A stretch of DNA of 64,000 bases. It comes from Cellulosilyticum ruminicola JCM 14822. GTDB taxonomy: Bacteria; Bacillota; Clostridia; Lachnospirales; Cellulosilyticaceae. The stretch covers positions 28,557-92,556 of the forward strand of contig NZ_BBCG01000011.1 of assembly GCF_001311925.1 (NCBI RefSeq), in the 5' to 3' direction. Both the position numbers and the translations under genes were made by a program. The notes under the pieces were generated by a model that made no database searches, had not been told where the DNA came from, and saw nothing but the letters and a program-made list of their open reading frames with translations. Positions 38,849 through 49,375 of this stretch are shown here, piece after piece (the first letter of the stretch is position 1; each line of letters starts with the position of its first letter).

Positions 38849-39749
38849 ATTTTTCTTCCTTTCTAATCTTTAATACTAATCTAATGTACTTTCGTACTAC
38901 TGGTTTTAATGTAAAACTGATAATACGTTTTAAAATACCTACTATACTAAATCGTCCCTTTGCTAAAAATCCACCCCATATACCGCTTTTTTCAAAATCA
39001 CCACGTATAATACCATGTTTATAATAAAGCTGATATGCCATTGTAAGCTTAGCAATTAGTTCACCTGTATCAGCAGGATCATCTTTCCCTATTACAAGTT
39101 CATAGGACCATTTCCTTGGTAAAACATATTTTAAAATGCTTTTGAGCAGCCTTAATATTTCCCTTACAAGCTGCCAAAAATCTTTTCTTAGTAATAATTT
39201 TTTAATCTGATGCCCCTCTAAATTTCTAGCAAAACGTTTGGTTTCTTCTTTTTCGTCTTCTATAGTATCTTCTGTTATTTCTTCAGCGCTCTCTGCTACT
39301 GGGGTATCTATTTTCTTCACTGTATCATTTACTTTTTTATATTGCTGATTTGTCTGATAATCCCCTTTTTTGTGTGCTATGGCTTGTTCATTTTTTAAAC
39401 TCTGCCTTTTAGATTTATCCTTTTCCTGTCTTGCACTTTCTTTTACACCATTTTCTTCTCCAGCATCTTTTTTAACAACCCTTTCCTTTTCTTTCACCTT
39501 ATCTTCATATATTATCTTGCCCAGTATTCTTATCTCATGATTTTTATAACCTTCCTCTAAGCAAAAGTGCCCTTTGAGTATGCCTAGATAAGTAAATTTA
39601 ATATCATATATTAGCTCATTATACTTTTCCAAATATGCTTCATAAGAAATTGGAATTACCAGTATAATAAATAAGCTCAGAAGGAGCAGACCTAGAAGTG
39701 CTAAGAGTATAAAAATGATTATTTTTATTATTAGCCATAAAATACCCAT
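38838..39749 (-). CDS. ytfI: DUF2953 (YtfI-like) protein
   Basis: A 303-residue protein with an N-terminal hydrophobic segment (about residues 4-34), a charged low-complexity middle (residues about 85-170, rich in K and E) and a C-terminal DUF2953 region containing WSYELVIGKDDPADTGELIAKL. It is coupled to ytfJ by overlap, and it is usually a forespore-expressed partner in spore formers. The molecular role is unknown. Confidence 0.8.
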   Translation of the reverse strand: MGILWLIIKIIIFILLALLGLLLLSLFIILVIPISYEAYLEKYNELIYDIKFTYLGILKGHFCLEEGYKNHEIRILGKIIYEDKVKEKERVVKKDAGEENGVKESARQEKDKSKRQSLKNEQAIAHKKGDYQTNQQYKKVNDTVKKIDTPVAESAEEITEDTIEDEKEETKRFARNLEGHQIKKLLLRKDFWQLVREILRLLKSILKYVLPRKWSYELVIGKDDPADTGELIAKLTMAYQLYYKHGIIRGDFEKSGIWGGFLAKGRFSIVGILKRIISFTLKPVVRKYIRLVLKIRKEEKYGE

Positions 39750-39764
39750 TATACACCTCTTTTA

Positions 39765-40058
39765 TTATGTTTTTAGACCTTCATAATCCTGTATTTGCTT
39801 ATTGTAAATGGCATCAATACGCTGAACAATATGATGCGTTGCTACTTCCTTAGAATGTGCAATTCCTACCACATAGCATTCTTTATGCTGCTCTTTTATT
39901 TGATGTGGCCTTAAAATCTCAAACAACCACTGCTTCTTACTTCCTGTGCAAATAATATAACCATTTATACTGCATTTATTATAAAGCTTTAAACACATCA
40001 GCTGCCATCTACTCCACTTTACCTTTTCATCAATCCATAAATCTTTTGATATTCTCAT
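39765..40058 (-). CDS. Hypothetical protein
   Basis: A 97-residue basic protein rich in Trp, Lys and His, starting MRISKDLWIDEKVKWSRWQ. No signal peptide, membrane segment or motif that I recognise. It is 15 bp upstream of the DUF2953 gene on the same strand, so probably the first gene of the ytfI-ytfJ operon and possibly sporulation-linked. Confidence 0.65.
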   Translation of the reverse strand: MRISKDLWIDEKVKWSRWQLMCLKLYNKCSINGYIICTGSKKQWLFEILRPHQIKEQHKECYVVGIAHSKEVATHHIVQRIDAIYNKQIQDYEGLKT

Positions 40059-40232
40059 AGACCCGCCTTTTCTTTAATTATTTTATTTTTATACTATTCA
40101 CAGTAACCTGTTATATTATACCATATCCCATTTTTTTTGCCTTAAATTTGGCTTTTATTTTCCCCTTCTTCCGTTTATAATAATATCATTGAATAAAATG
40201 GCATTGCCATATTTTTAAAGAAAGGACTCATC

Positions 40233-41410
40233 ATGAACGAATTTTTAGTTATAAAAGATTTTTTATATAACTTTTCCCGTAACTCACTCTACTTACGCTT
40301 GACTGCCAGCTTAGTTTTACTTATAAGTTCTTTAATCAGTCATCGTTTATTTAGTCGCCTTATGATTAAGCTTGTATCTCGTATTGAGATTAAACATACT
40401 CGTATTGATTTAAATCATTTAGATGCATTACAAAAACCTTTTAATCATCTATTTGTATTAACAGGTATTTATTTTTCAATAGCTGTTTCGCCTTTAGTCA
40501 TTTATAATGGTGTTACAACAGAATCTTTTTGGTTTGTTCAAATTCCTATTAGTATTATTCCTTTTAAAGTACTTAACAAGTTCTTTTTCTCACTTGTTTC
40601 TGCTTATATGACATGGATTATTTATTTGATCGCCCATATTTACGAAGAGCTTTTAAATTACCTTAACATTAAGTTACCATTTATGGATAACTCTCTATTT
40701 CTTCGTTTTACAGCACGTATTATCCGTGCAGGAATTATTATCATAGGTGTTTTTATTTCTTTAAGCTTTTTATTTGAAGGACTTCCATCCATACTTACAG
40801 GTGTAGGTCTTGGTGGTGCAGCCTTAGCTTTCGTTGCTAAAGATGCCCTGTCTAACGTATTTTCAGGAATGATTTTAATGTTTGATAAACCATTTGTAAT
40901 TGGCGATTGGATTGAAATTATAAGTCTTGAAGGTGTTGTAGAAGATATTAGCTTTAGAAGTACAAGACTTAGAACCTTCACTCAAGGTCAAGTAGTCATT
41001 CCAAATGCACAAATTAGCAGCGCTAATCTCATCAACTGGACACGTATGGAAAAACGTCGTGTAAAATTTGATTTAGGTGTCAGCTATAATACTTCTATTA
41101 ATGATTTAAATACATGTATCAAAAAATCAAAAAGATTTTATTAGAAGATCCAGACGTAGAAAATGAAACTTATATTGTTGTATTTGAAAACTTTGGTGAT
41201 TACGCACTAAATATTCAAATTCTTTATTATTCAATGCATACAGACTATGCATCCTATCTTCAAGTTAAACAACGCATCAATCTAGAAATCTTAAAACTTT
41301 GTGAACATATTGGGGTAGATATTGCATTTCCAACACAAACACTTTATATGCAAAGAACGCCTAAAGTACCTGTTAAACCTCAGGAAGTTTTTCCAGTGCA
41401 TAAAGTATAA
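40233..41410 (+). CDS. Small-conductance mechanosensitive channel (MscS family, frameshift)
   Basis: Channel that opens under membrane tension. The reconstructed length is about 392 residues. Four to five membrane segments precede the pore helix and beta domain GVGLGGAALAFVAKDALSNVFSG and GDWIEIISLEGVVEDI, then IPNAQISSANLINWTR. One A is missing from the run at 41121-41126, breaking the cytoplasmic domain (restored NTCIKKIKKILLEDPDVE). AAAGGAC precedes the ATG. Monocistronic, with its own terminator. Confidence 0.92.
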
Positions 41411-41446
41411 AAAAGGTAGCTAAGTTTTAGCTACCTTTTTTATACT
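41409..41446 (+). terminator. Terminator after mscS
   Basis: AAAAAAGGTAGCTAA, loop, TTAGCTACCTTTTTT directly after the stop codon. Confidence 0.8.
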
Positions 41447-41469
41447 TTATTAAATTTCACCCTCAAATT

Positions 41470-41500
41470 AAAAAAAGCTTAAGAATAATCTTAAGCTTTG
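41470..41500 (-). terminator. Terminator of rnpB
   Basis: Minus strand CAAAGCTTAAGA, loop, TCTTAAGCTTTTTTT follows the 3' end of the RNase P RNA. Confidence 0.8.
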
Positions 41501-41502
41501 TG

Positions 41503-41854
41503 TTAACCAAATCTATAAGCCGGGTTCTGTATTAAACAGTCATCTATCTACGCTAATAGTTACCTATTAGCTCTAGCGACCTACCCAAAGACTAGCGAGC
41601 CACTATTAACGTCTTTCTATACGGTCTTGCTCCAGGTGGGGTTTACATGGCTCCCTTAGTCACCTAAGGGACGGTGAGCTCTTACCTCGCCTTTCCACCC
41701 TTACCTATCTTACGACAGGTGGTTTATTTCTGTTGCACTATCCTTAGAGTTGCCTCCACTGGGTATTACCCAGCACCTTGCTCTGTGGAGCCCGGACGTT
41801 CCTCAAGCACCTTCTTTCGACTGATGCGTGCGACTGTCTGATTTACTTAACAGC
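41503..41854 (-). ncRNA. rnpB: RNase P RNA component
   Basis: Catalytic RNA that matures tRNA 5' ends. The minus strand contains the universal core segments: GAGGAACGTCCGGGCTCC near the 5' part, CAACAGAAATA, GGTAAGGGTGGAAAGG-type sequence, GAGCTCACCG and the 3' ACAGAACCCGGCTTATAGA pairing segment. Total length about 350 nt fits. I cannot decide the A or B structural class by eye. The 5' end is set from the promoter at 41861-41889, and the 3' end from the terminator. Confidence 0.96.
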
Positions 41855-41860
41855 TTCATT

Positions 41861-41889
41861 AGTATAAGTTATTTTTATATACTTGTCAA
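41861..41889 (-). promoter_or_regulatory. Promoter of rnpB
   Basis: Minus strand TTGACA at 41889-41884, 17-bp spacer, TATACT at 41866-41861: near-perfect SigA promoter located at the 3' edge of the upstream kinase gene, about 7 bp from the RNA start. Confidence 0.85.
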
Positions 41890-41898
41890 CTAATGTTT

Positions 41899-43554
41899 TT
41901 ATTCAAATGAACTTCCACCTACAAATTCACGTAACAAAGAGTTTGTTGGAATTTCTGAGCTATCCATTACTAAGAAATATTCAAAGAATTTTAAAATACG
42001 TTTTGCTTCACTATAATAAGGTGAATCTGGACCTACTCTGAATAAAAGTGGTTCAGCCTTTGCTTTAAGTGCCGCAAGTTCATAAATTAATACTGTATTA
42101 AACATTACATCTGCTTCTTCTTGGAATGGGAAAATATTTTTTTCTTCCCCACGTCTTACAGAAGCCCAACGTTCCAAAGTAAGCTCTGGTGCTGTACCAC
42201 GATATGCATTATCTCTTACCATACGTCTTATAAGTCTTGTATCTGTAGTTGGAATACGATTATGCTCATCAATATTCAGTTGAGTTAAACAGCTTACATA
42301 AACTTTAAATTTATTTTTCTTAGGAATTGCATAACTTAACTTTTCATTTAATCCATGAATTCCTTCAATAACAAGTACGTCTTCCTCACCTAAACACATT
42401 GTATTACCTTTATATTCTCTTTGTCCTAGAACAAAGTTAAAGGTAGGAATTTCTACAGTCTCACCTGCAATAAGGCGTTTCATATGTTCATTAAATAAAT
42501 CTACATCTATTGCTTCTAATGCTTCAAAATCATATTTACCTTGTTCATCTCTTGGTGTATGTTCACGATTTACAAAATAATCATCTATAGAAACCAGATG
42601 TGGTTTCATACCATTAACACGTAATTGTACACAAAGTCTTTTAGCAAATGTTGTCTTTCCTGAAGAAGATGGTCCTGCAATAAGTACAAGTTTCACAGCA
42701 CCTTTTTCTGTGATTTTATCTGCAATACTTGCAATCTTCTTTTCATGTAAAGCTTCTGAAATCTTAATAAGCGCATCTGTTTGACCCGATGCAATAATAT
42801 CATTTAATGAACCTACTGTATCTACTTCTAAAATGCGTGCCCATTTTTCAGATTCTCTAAATATATTAGAGAGTTTAGGTTGTGGTTTGAATTCTGGCAA
42901 AACGTGTGGATTTTTCTCATCTGGGAATTGTAATATGAATCCATAAGCATAAGGAATTAATTTAAAAAGTTTAAGAGCCCTTGTATTACATAGCATATAA
43001 CCATAGAAGTAATCTTTAATACCATCTAATGTGTACATATTTACTGTAGATGTACGGCGATATTTAAAGAGTTTCATCTTATCTTCTAAGCCATTTTCTT
43101 TAAAATATGCCATAGCTTCTGGTACATGCATCAAAGATTTTTCAATAGGTAGTGCTTCAATGACCATTTTCTTCATTTCTGCTTCAATTGCGACTATATT
43201 TTCTTCTGTACAGCATGCTTCATGTTCAAACTCACAGAAATAACCACCTGTAATATGATGATTCACTAAAACATGGCAATTTGGAACAACTCTTTTAGCT
43301 GCTGCTATAAGTAAAAAAGTCATACTTCTTTGATAAACACGCATACCATCTTTTTGATTAAGTTCAATAAAACTAAAATCATTTAAGTCTTCTTCTACTT
43401 TACTTGAAAGTTCTTTTAGTTTATGTCCTACTTCACCTATCATAATAGGATAAGTATATTGATTTTGTACTAAATCAGCTACCTCACCTAGAGTAATTCC
43501 TTTTGTAACTTCTAATACTTCACCATTTTTAAATTGTATCCTTGCTTTTGTCAT
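41899..43554 (-). CDS. TGS-domain nucleoside (uridine-type) kinase
   Basis: A 551-residue protein with an N-terminal TGS/threonyl-tRNA-synthetase-like region (residues 1-200) and a C-terminal uridine-kinase/phosphoribulokinase-type domain. The P-loop is LVLIAGPSSSGKTTFAKRL, and SIDDYFVNREHTPRDEQGKYDFE and VLVIEGIHGLNEKLS are conserved kinase segments. The fusion is common in Clostridia and annotated as nucleoside kinase. The physiological substrate is uncertain. It lies upstream of rnpB. Confidence 0.85.
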   Translation of the reverse strand: MTKARIQFKNGEVLEVTKGITLGEVADLVQNQYTYPIMIGEVGHKLKELSSKVEEDLNDFSFIELNQKDGMRVYQRSMTFLLIAAAKRVVPNCHVLVNHHITGGYFCEFEHEACCTEENIVAIEAEMKKMVIEALPIEKSLMHVPEAMAYFKENGLEDKMKLFKYRRTSTVNMYTLDGIKDYFYGYMLCNTRALKLFKLIPYAYGFILQFPDEKNPHVLPEFKPQPKLSNIFRESEKWARILEVDTVGSLNDIIASGQTDALIKISEALHEKKIASIADKITEKGAVKLVLIAGPSSSGKTTFAKRLCVQLRVNGMKPHLVSIDDYFVNREHTPRDEQGKYDFEALEAIDVDLFNEHMKRLIAGETVEIPTFNFVLGQREYKGNTMCLGEEDVLVIEGIHGLNEKLSYAIPKKNKFKVYVSCLTQLNIDEHNRIPTTDTRLIRRMVRDNAYRGTAPELTLERWASVRRGEEKNIFPFQEEADVMFNTVLIYELAALKAKAEPLLFRVGPDSPYYSEAKRILKFFEYFLVMDSSEIPTNSLLREFVGGSSFE

Positions 43555-43571
43555 CTCTCTATCCCCCTAAA

Positions 43572-44671
43572 TCATTTTATGATTAATGTTTCTCCATCTA
43601 CCTCAGAACATATTACTTCTAAGTGTTTTAGGTTTTCTTTTAAATAAGCACAAATATGTGCTATAGCAATATTCTCAGAGGCATAATGACCAATATCAAC
43701 AACTGGTATTCCTAATTCTTTAGCCATTTGTCCTTTATGAAACTGCATATCTCCCGTAATATACACATCTGCTTTAAATGCTGCTTGTTTTATAAAATCA
43801 CTACCGCTTCCTGAACAAATCGCCACGCTTTTAATAGGCTTATTAGTTTCTTGTGTGATGCGTACATATGGCATCTTAAATACCTTTTTAATTTCTGTAA
43901 TAAGTTCTTCAAAGCTTATTGGTACTTCAAACTTACCAACTCTACCAATTCCAATTGGCTCACTTAAATCTACCAAGTCATATACATCATATGCCATTTC
44001 TTCATAAGGGTGTACTGCTTTAATTTTTTTAATTAAATCAGCTACTTCATCTTTATAAGCCATAAATTCAATTTTATTTTCAACAACTTTTTCTAACCTA
44101 TCAGTTGTTCCAATGAAAGGCTTACTACCTTCAAGGGGCATAAAACTGCCTTCGCCTTGACCACTAAATGTACAACCTTTATAGTTTCCAATTGTACATT
44201 CATTATAACGAATAATCGCCTCACGTATTACTTCAAGATGAGTTGTTGGTACATAAATAATCACTTTGCAAAATGTACGACTATCTGTTGGTGCAAGTAC
44301 TGTAATTTCTTTAAGATTTAAAAGCTCACATAAGTAGTCATTTAATCCACCTTGAGCTATATCATAATTAGTATGCATGCTATAAACAGCAATATCATTT
44401 TTCACAAGCTTCTTAATCATTCTACCTTTAGTATCATCTAAGTTTAACTTTTTAAGTGGTACAAAAAAAATGGATGATGACTTACAATACATTTAACCCC
44501 TTTTTTAATAGCTTCATCTACAACACTTTCATTAACATCTAAAGCGCAAAGTACTTTATCAACTTCTTCCTCTTTACTTCCTACCATCAGACCTACATTA
44601 TCCCAACTTTCTGCCAAATGACATGGTGCGAGTTTTTCTAGTACTGTCATAATCTCTTTTAGTTTAGGCAT
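43572..44671 (-). CDS. Nif3-like dinuclear metal-centre protein / GTP cyclohydrolase I type 2 family (frameshift)
   Basis: Member of the NIF3/YqfO family, about 366 residues when reconstructed. Metal ligands are visible in AESWDNVGLMVGS and CIVSHHPFF near the N-terminus and IGHYASE near the C-terminus. The middle insert (residues about 125-230) is the YqfO/CutA-like domain of Firmicutes. One A is missing from the run of eight at 44463-44470 (restored HHPFFFVPLKKLNLDDTKGR). The start overlaps trmK by 13 bases. The true substrate is unknown. Confidence 0.9.
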
Positions 44672-45348
44672 GCAATCACCTCTCTGATTTCTGTAATCTC
44701 TGCTTCTAATTCTTTTACTCTTTCTTCAGCTTGTACACCTTGATTTTCATTTAAATGTTTCTTAATTTCTTCAAGCTTATCTTGTTTTTTTATAAGCCAT
44801 TCTTTAAATAATGGTAATTTCTTTTCAATTAGACATTTACCATATACATATTCATATGTTTTACTATATACTTCTTCACCTTTTTCCACAACCAATATTG
44901 TATAGTATTTATTATCATCTTTTGCAAAATCTTCTGTGATAATTTTAAAATGGTTTGCATGTAAAAACTTTCTAACTTCATCAATATCTTGTTGTGGTTG
45001 TAGAATAAGACGATTTGCTGCTTTTACAACTGACATAGCCGCTTTTAAAATATCAATAATTAAATAACCACCCATACCCGAAATCATAATCACATTGCCA
45101 TCTTCTTCTGTAATCCCTTGAAGACCACTTGTTTGCTTAAGTTTAATATTTGGAATGTGATACTTAGTGATATTTTGCTTAGCTTTAATAAGTGGTCCTT
45201 TATTAATATCAGTTGCCATACAACTTATAGTAATATTATTTTTCATTAAATAAATTGGTACATAAGCATGATCTGTTCCTACATCAATGACACGACTACC
45301 TTGTGGCACATATTTTGTAAGCGTTCCTAAACGATTCGATAATTGCAT
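44659..45348 (-). CDS. trmK: tRNA (adenine22-N1)-methyltransferase TrmK
   Basis: SAM-dependent enzyme methylating A22 of tRNAs. The 229-residue protein begins MQLSNRLGTLTKYVPQGSRVIDVGTDHAYVP with the SAM-binding loop, and has MISGMGGYLIIDIL and LILQPQQD, both typical. A predicted coiled coil forms the C-terminal domain. The rpoD-trmK-nif3 order is conserved in Firmicutes. Confidence 0.94.
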   Translation of the reverse strand: MQLSNRLGTLTKYVPQGSRVIDVGTDHAYVPIYLMKNNITISCMATDINKGPLIKAKQNITKYHIPNIKLKQTSGLQGITEEDGNVIMISGMGGYLIIDILKAAMSVVKAANRLILQPQQDIDEVRKFLHANHFKIITEDFAKDDNKYYTILVVEKGEEVYSKTYEYVYGKCLIEKKLPLFKEWLIKKQDKLEEIKKHLNENQGVQAEERVKELEAEITEIREVIACLN

Positions 45349-45381
45349 ATTTCACCTCTAGTATTTCTCTTTATAGAAAAT

Positions 45382-45410
45382 AATAGAAGTTGCAAAAAAC
45401 AACTTCTATT
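45382..45410 (-). terminator. Terminator after rpoD
   Basis: AATAGAAGTTG, loop, CAACTTCTATT. Perfect 11-bp stem between rpoD and trmK, T-rich downstream on the minus strand. Confidence 0.7.
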
Positions 45411-45441
45411 ATCCTCACTTCTATTATATATGATTTGACTT

Positions 45442-46524
45442 TTATTCTAAATAATCTTTAAGTTTTTTACTACGACTTGGATGTCTAAGTTTTCTAAGTG
45501 CTTTAGCTTCAATTTGACGAATACGTTCTCTTGTTACGCTAAATTCTTTACCAACTTCTTCAAGTGTACGCGCACGTCCATCATCAAGTCCGAAACGTAA
45601 ACGTAGTACTTTTTGTTCTCTTTCAGTTAATGTATCTAAAACTTCAATAAGTTGTTCTTTTAATAAAGTAAACGCAGCTGCTTCTGCTGGTACTGGAATA
45701 TCTTCATCCGGAATGAAATCACCTAAGTGACTATCTTCTTCTTCCCCAATTGGTGTTTCAAGAGAAACTGGTTCTTGAGAAATTTTCATAATTTCACGCA
45801 CTTTAGAAACTGGCATTTCCATACGTTTTGCAATTTCTTCTGGTTGTGGGTCACGTCCTAACTCTTGAAGAAGTTGACGTGATACACGCATTAATTTATT
45901 AATTGTTTCTACCATATGCACTGGAATACGAATTGTACGTGCTTGGTCAGCAATAGCTCTTGTAATTGCTTGACGAATCCACCATGTTGCATAAGTACTG
46001 AATTTAAATCCTTTTGTATAATCAAACTTTTCAACAGCTTTAATTAACCCTAAGTTACCTTCTTGGATAAGATCTAAGAATAACATACCACGTCCTACAT
46101 AACGTTTTGCAATACTTACTACAAGTCTAAGGTTGGCTTCAGCTAATTTTTTCTTAGCTTCTTGATCACCCTCTTGCATTCTTTGAGCAAGGACAATTTC
46201 CTCTTCTGCAGAAAGAAGTGGTACTTTTCCAATTTCTTTAAGGTACATACGTACTGGGTCATCAATGCTGATACCATCTGGTAAATTACTAAAATCAATA
46301 TCTGTATCGTCTACTTCGATTTCATTTAAATTACCAATAACATCAATGTTTTGTGTTTCAAGATAATCATAAATTTGTTCTATTTTACTCGACTCCAACT
46401 CCATATCAGAGAAAACATCATTAATGTCGTCTTGTTCTAAAACACCTTTTTTCTCTTTTGCAATATTTATAAGTTGGTCTAGCTTGGCCTTAAATGCTAA
46501 CTTCTGTTCTGCTAAATCTTTCAC
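45442..46524 (-). CDS. rpoD: Primary sigma factor SigA/RpoD
   Basis: Housekeeping sigma factor. I prefer GTG 46524 ([14 protein letters not shown]), because AGAAAGGA has normal spacing there, whereas TTG 46533 is too close. Length is 360 residues. Region 1.2 reads [17 protein letters not shown], region 2 [22 protein letters not shown] and [12 protein letters not shown], and region 4.2 [20 protein letters not shown], ending KKLKDYLE. It forms the dnaG-rpoD macromolecular synthesis pair. Confidence 0.97.
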   Translation of the reverse strand: MKDLAEQKLAFKAKLDQLINIAKEKKGVLEQDDINDVFSDMELESSKIEQIYDYLETQNIDVIGNLNEIEVDDTDIDFSNLPDGISIDDPVRMYLKEIGKVPLLSAEEEIVLAQRMQEGDQEAKKKLAEANLRLVVSIAKRYVGRGMLFLDLIQEGNLGLIKAVEKFDYTKGFKFSTYATWWIRQAITRAIADQARTIRIPVHMVETINKLMRVSRQLLQELGRDPQPEEIAKRMEMPVSKVREIMKISQEPVSLETPIGEEEDSHLGDFIPDEDIPVPAEAAAFTLLKEQLIEVLDTLTEREQKVLRLRFGLDDGRARTLEEVGKEFSVTRERIRQIEAKALRKLRHPSRSKKLKDYLE

Positions 46525-46554
46525 TATTATCAATCCTTTCTCCTGTCTACTATT

Positions 46555-48312
46555 CTAACCATTTATAAAATCAATATACAACTTGTCAAGTTCCTTTTTT
46601 TGAAATAGTAGATTTTGTAACTCATTTGGGTCTGTCGTAGTTTTTAAACTTCTTTCAAGATACTCCTTATTAATGCGCTTTATATTTTCTGCCACCATTT
46701 TTTGAAGTACCAAACTTTCCTCATAACGCTTATCTTTAAAGATGATTACATGAGAAATAATATTTTGGTCTACTGCATCTGGGTATTTTGCCGTAAAATA
46801 ATTCATATCAATATCCACACCTGTTTTTAAAGCTTCAAATACTGCACCTGCTAAATCTTGTAATAATTTACCTGCAAACATATTTGGTGTAAGATGTTCT
46901 GCAGCCCTTTTTCCAATCTGAGGATAATGATATAATGTTGCTAAAAATAGCACTTCATTATTTAATACATTTTTCACATGATTTGGCATCTTTTCTTCTA
47001 TTTGTGCTTTAGAATGTGATACTTTCTTATAATGTTGATTCATTTCTGCTTTAAAAACCTCAACATCCATATTGTACTCTTTACAAATCTCATCTATATA
47101 AATAGACTGCTCAATGCTGCTTCCTGATTCAGATAGCATGAGTGCTGTTTCTTGGAAAAACTTCACACGTTCCTCTGGATTTGTCATATCATGTCCTGAT
47201 TCGATATACTTCACTTTAAACCAAATATCCGAAGGTGCTTGTTTAATTAAATCTTCCACTTCTTCTTTCGTATGCTGTTTTAGATACTCATCTGGATCTT
47301 TTCCACCCTGAAGCTGAAGTACTTTAACCTTAAGCCCTGCACCTCTTAAAATAGGAATCGCACGAAGCGTTGCATTTTTACCAGCATTATCACTATCATA
47401 TAAAACAACAACTTGCTTTGTGTAACGCTTTAATATTTTAGCATGAAGTGGCGTAAATGCTGTACCAAGTGATGCTACTGTTTGGTCAAAACCTGCTTGA
47501 TGCATTGCAATAACATCCATATAACCTTCAACTAAAATGAAATAATCGCTTTTCGTATTTTTAGCTATATGTAAACCATATAGTGTATTACTTTTATTAA
47601 ACAAAATGTTTTCTGGAGAGTTAAGATACTTTGGTTGGCTGCCATCCATTACACGTCCGCCAAAAGCAATAACCTTTTTACTTGCATCAAAAATCGGATA
47701 GATTACTCTCCCTGCAAATCTGTCATACATCATACCTTGATTTTGACTTTTAAGTATTAGACCAGATTCTAATAATAGCTCATCACTATAACCTTTTTGA
47801 CTTAAATACTTATATAAACTTGTATAAGCACTTGGTGAGTATCCTAACCCAAATTGTTTAATCGTTTCCATTAAAAGACCACGCTCTGTTAAATATTCTA
47901 ATACATCTTTATGGCTTTCATCTCTAAGTGCAAAGTAAAAGAACTTTGCACTTTCTTTTAGAATCTCTAAAAGCTGGAGGCGTTTATGATTTTTAGCCAT
48001 TTCTTCTTCTGATAAATATTCTTTATCAAGTTTAATATGCTCCCTTTCTGCTAAATATTTTAGTGCTTCTACGAAAGTCATATTTTCTTTTTGCATCACA
48101 AATGTGATAACATTTCCTCCTGCCCCACAACCGAAGCAATAATAAAGTTGCTTTTCTTCACTTACTGAAAACGAAGGTGATTTTTCGTTATGAAAAGGAC
48201 ATAGTCCTGTATAAGATGAACCTTTCTTTGTTAAGGTTGTGTATTCGGAGATAATAGATACAATATCACTTTTTTCTCTAACTTCTTCGATTACATGTTC
48301 TGGATATAACAT
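46555..48312 (-). CDS. dnaG: DNA primase
   Basis: Makes RNA primers for replication. The 585-residue protein has an N-terminal CHC2 zinc finger (CPFHNEKSPSFSV...YYCFGCGAGG, about residues 38-65), a Toprim catalytic core (ILVEGYMDVIAMHQAGF and VVVLYDSDNAGKNA) and a C-terminal helicase-binding domain. It lies between dgt and rpoD, a standard order. Confidence 0.97.
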   Translation of the reverse strand: MLYPEHVIEEVREKSDIVSIISEYTTLTKKGSSYTGLCPFHNEKSPSFSVSEEKQLYYCFGCGAGGNVITFVMQKENMTFVEALKYLAEREHIKLDKEYLSEEEMAKNHKRLQLLEILKESAKFFYFALRDESHKDVLEYLTERGLLMETIKQFGLGYSPSAYTSLYKYLSQKGYSDELLLESGLILKSQNQGMMYDRFAGRVIYPIFDASKKVIAFGGRVMDGSQPKYLNSPENILFNKSNTLYGLHIAKNTKSDYFILVEGYMDVIAMHQAGFDQTVASLGTAFTPLHAKILKRYTKQVVVLYDSDNAGKNATLRAIPILRGAGLKVKVLQLQGGKDPDEYLKQHTKEEVEDLIKQAPSDIWFKVKYIESGHDMTNPEERVKFFQETALMLSESGSSIEQSIYIDEICKEYNMDVEVFKAEMNQHYKKVSHSKAQIEEKMPNHVKNVLNNEVLFLATLYHYPQIGKRAAEHLTPNMFAGKLLQDLAGAVFEALKTGVDIDMNYFTAKYPDAVDQNIISHVIIFKDKRYEESLVLQKMVAENIKRINKEYLERSLKTTTDPNELQNLLFQKKELDKLYIDFING

Positions 48313-48350
48313 CTACTCTCCTTCTTTCTATACTTCTTTTTAAACAAATC

Positions 48351-49358
48351 TTAATAGACCTGCCATGATCTTGGGAAAAACAAGTCCATATACTGATGAA
48401 TTGCATAACGGTCTGTCATACCTGCAATATAATCACATACTATTTGCTTTTCAGAATCCCCCATTTTAAGCCTTTCTATGTATGATGGAGGCAATTTATC
48501 AAAATGCCCTATATAATATTCATAGAGTTTATAAACAACTTGTTTTGCCTTATCTTCTTGTTCTTTTGCTGATGAGCCAATATAAACCTTATCAAACAAA
48601 AAAGCTCGAAGCGCATAAAAGGTTGCTTTCACTTCCTGACTCATCACAATCTCATTTTTATCTTTACTCTGCATCACAATATTACTAATCAAAGTATTTA
48701 CTCTTTCACTTTGTGTCTTACCTAAGACATCTACATACTCTTTAGGAATATCTGCAATCTGCAATACCTTGCCACGTATGGCATCATCAATATCATGATT
48801 AATATAAGCAATCTTATCAGCTAACTGGACAACTTTTCCTTCTACTGTAGAAGGTTTTCCTTTTGTTGGATGATTTAGAATACCATCTCTCACCTCAAAA
48901 GTCAAATTTAATCCTTGGCCATGATTCTCAAGGATGTTTACAACACGCAAACTTTGTTTATTATGTACAAATTCACCATTTGTAAGTTCTTGTAAACTAT
49001 GTTCACCCGTATGACCAAAAGGCGTATGTCCAAGATCATGCCCTAAAGCAATTGCTTCTGTCAAATCTTCATTTAAACGAAGGGCTCTTGCAATTGTCCT
49101 TGCAATTTGAGAAACCTCTAGTGTATGGGTAAGCCTTGTTCTATAATGATCGCCTTCAGGCAATATAAAAACTTGTGTTTTTTGCGCAAGCCTTCTAAAA
49201 GCCTTTGAGTGTACTATGCGGTCACGATCCCTTTGAAATTCCGTTCGAAATTCACAAGGCGCTTCTTCTACAACTCGTCCTTTAGAATGTATACTTCGCA
49301 TTGCTACTTGACTGAGTAACCTTTTTTCAACTTGTTCTTGTTCTTTTCTATAGCCCAT
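48351..49358 (-). CDS. dgt: dGTP triphosphohydrolase-like HD protein
   Basis: HD-domain dNTP triphosphohydrolase that trims dNTP pools. ATG 49358 (MGYRKEQEQVEKRLL) is preferred, as GGGGTG lies six bases ahead, giving 335 residues. Metal ligands are seen in RLTHTLEVSQIAR and ALGHDLGHTPFGHTGE, with DKIAYINHDIDDA further on. It is the first gene of dgt-dnaG-rpoD. Confidence 0.94.
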   Translation of the reverse strand: MGYRKEQEQVEKRLLSQVAMRSIHSKGRVVEEAPCEFRTEFQRDRDRIVHSKAFRRLAQKTQVFILPEGDHYRTRLTHTLEVSQIARTIARALRLNEDLTEAIALGHDLGHTPFGHTGEHSLQELTNGEFVHNKQSLRVVNILENHGQGLNLTFEVRDGILNHPTKGKPSTVEGKVVQLADKIAYINHDIDDAIRGKVLQIADIPKEYVDVLGKTQSERVNTLISNIVMQSKDKNEIVMSQEVKATFYALRAFLFDKVYIGSSAKEQEDKAKQVVYKLYEYYIGHFDKLPPSYIERLKMGDSEKQIVCDYIAGMTDRYAIHQYMDLFFPRSWQVY

Positions 49359-49375
49359 TGGTATCACCCCACATA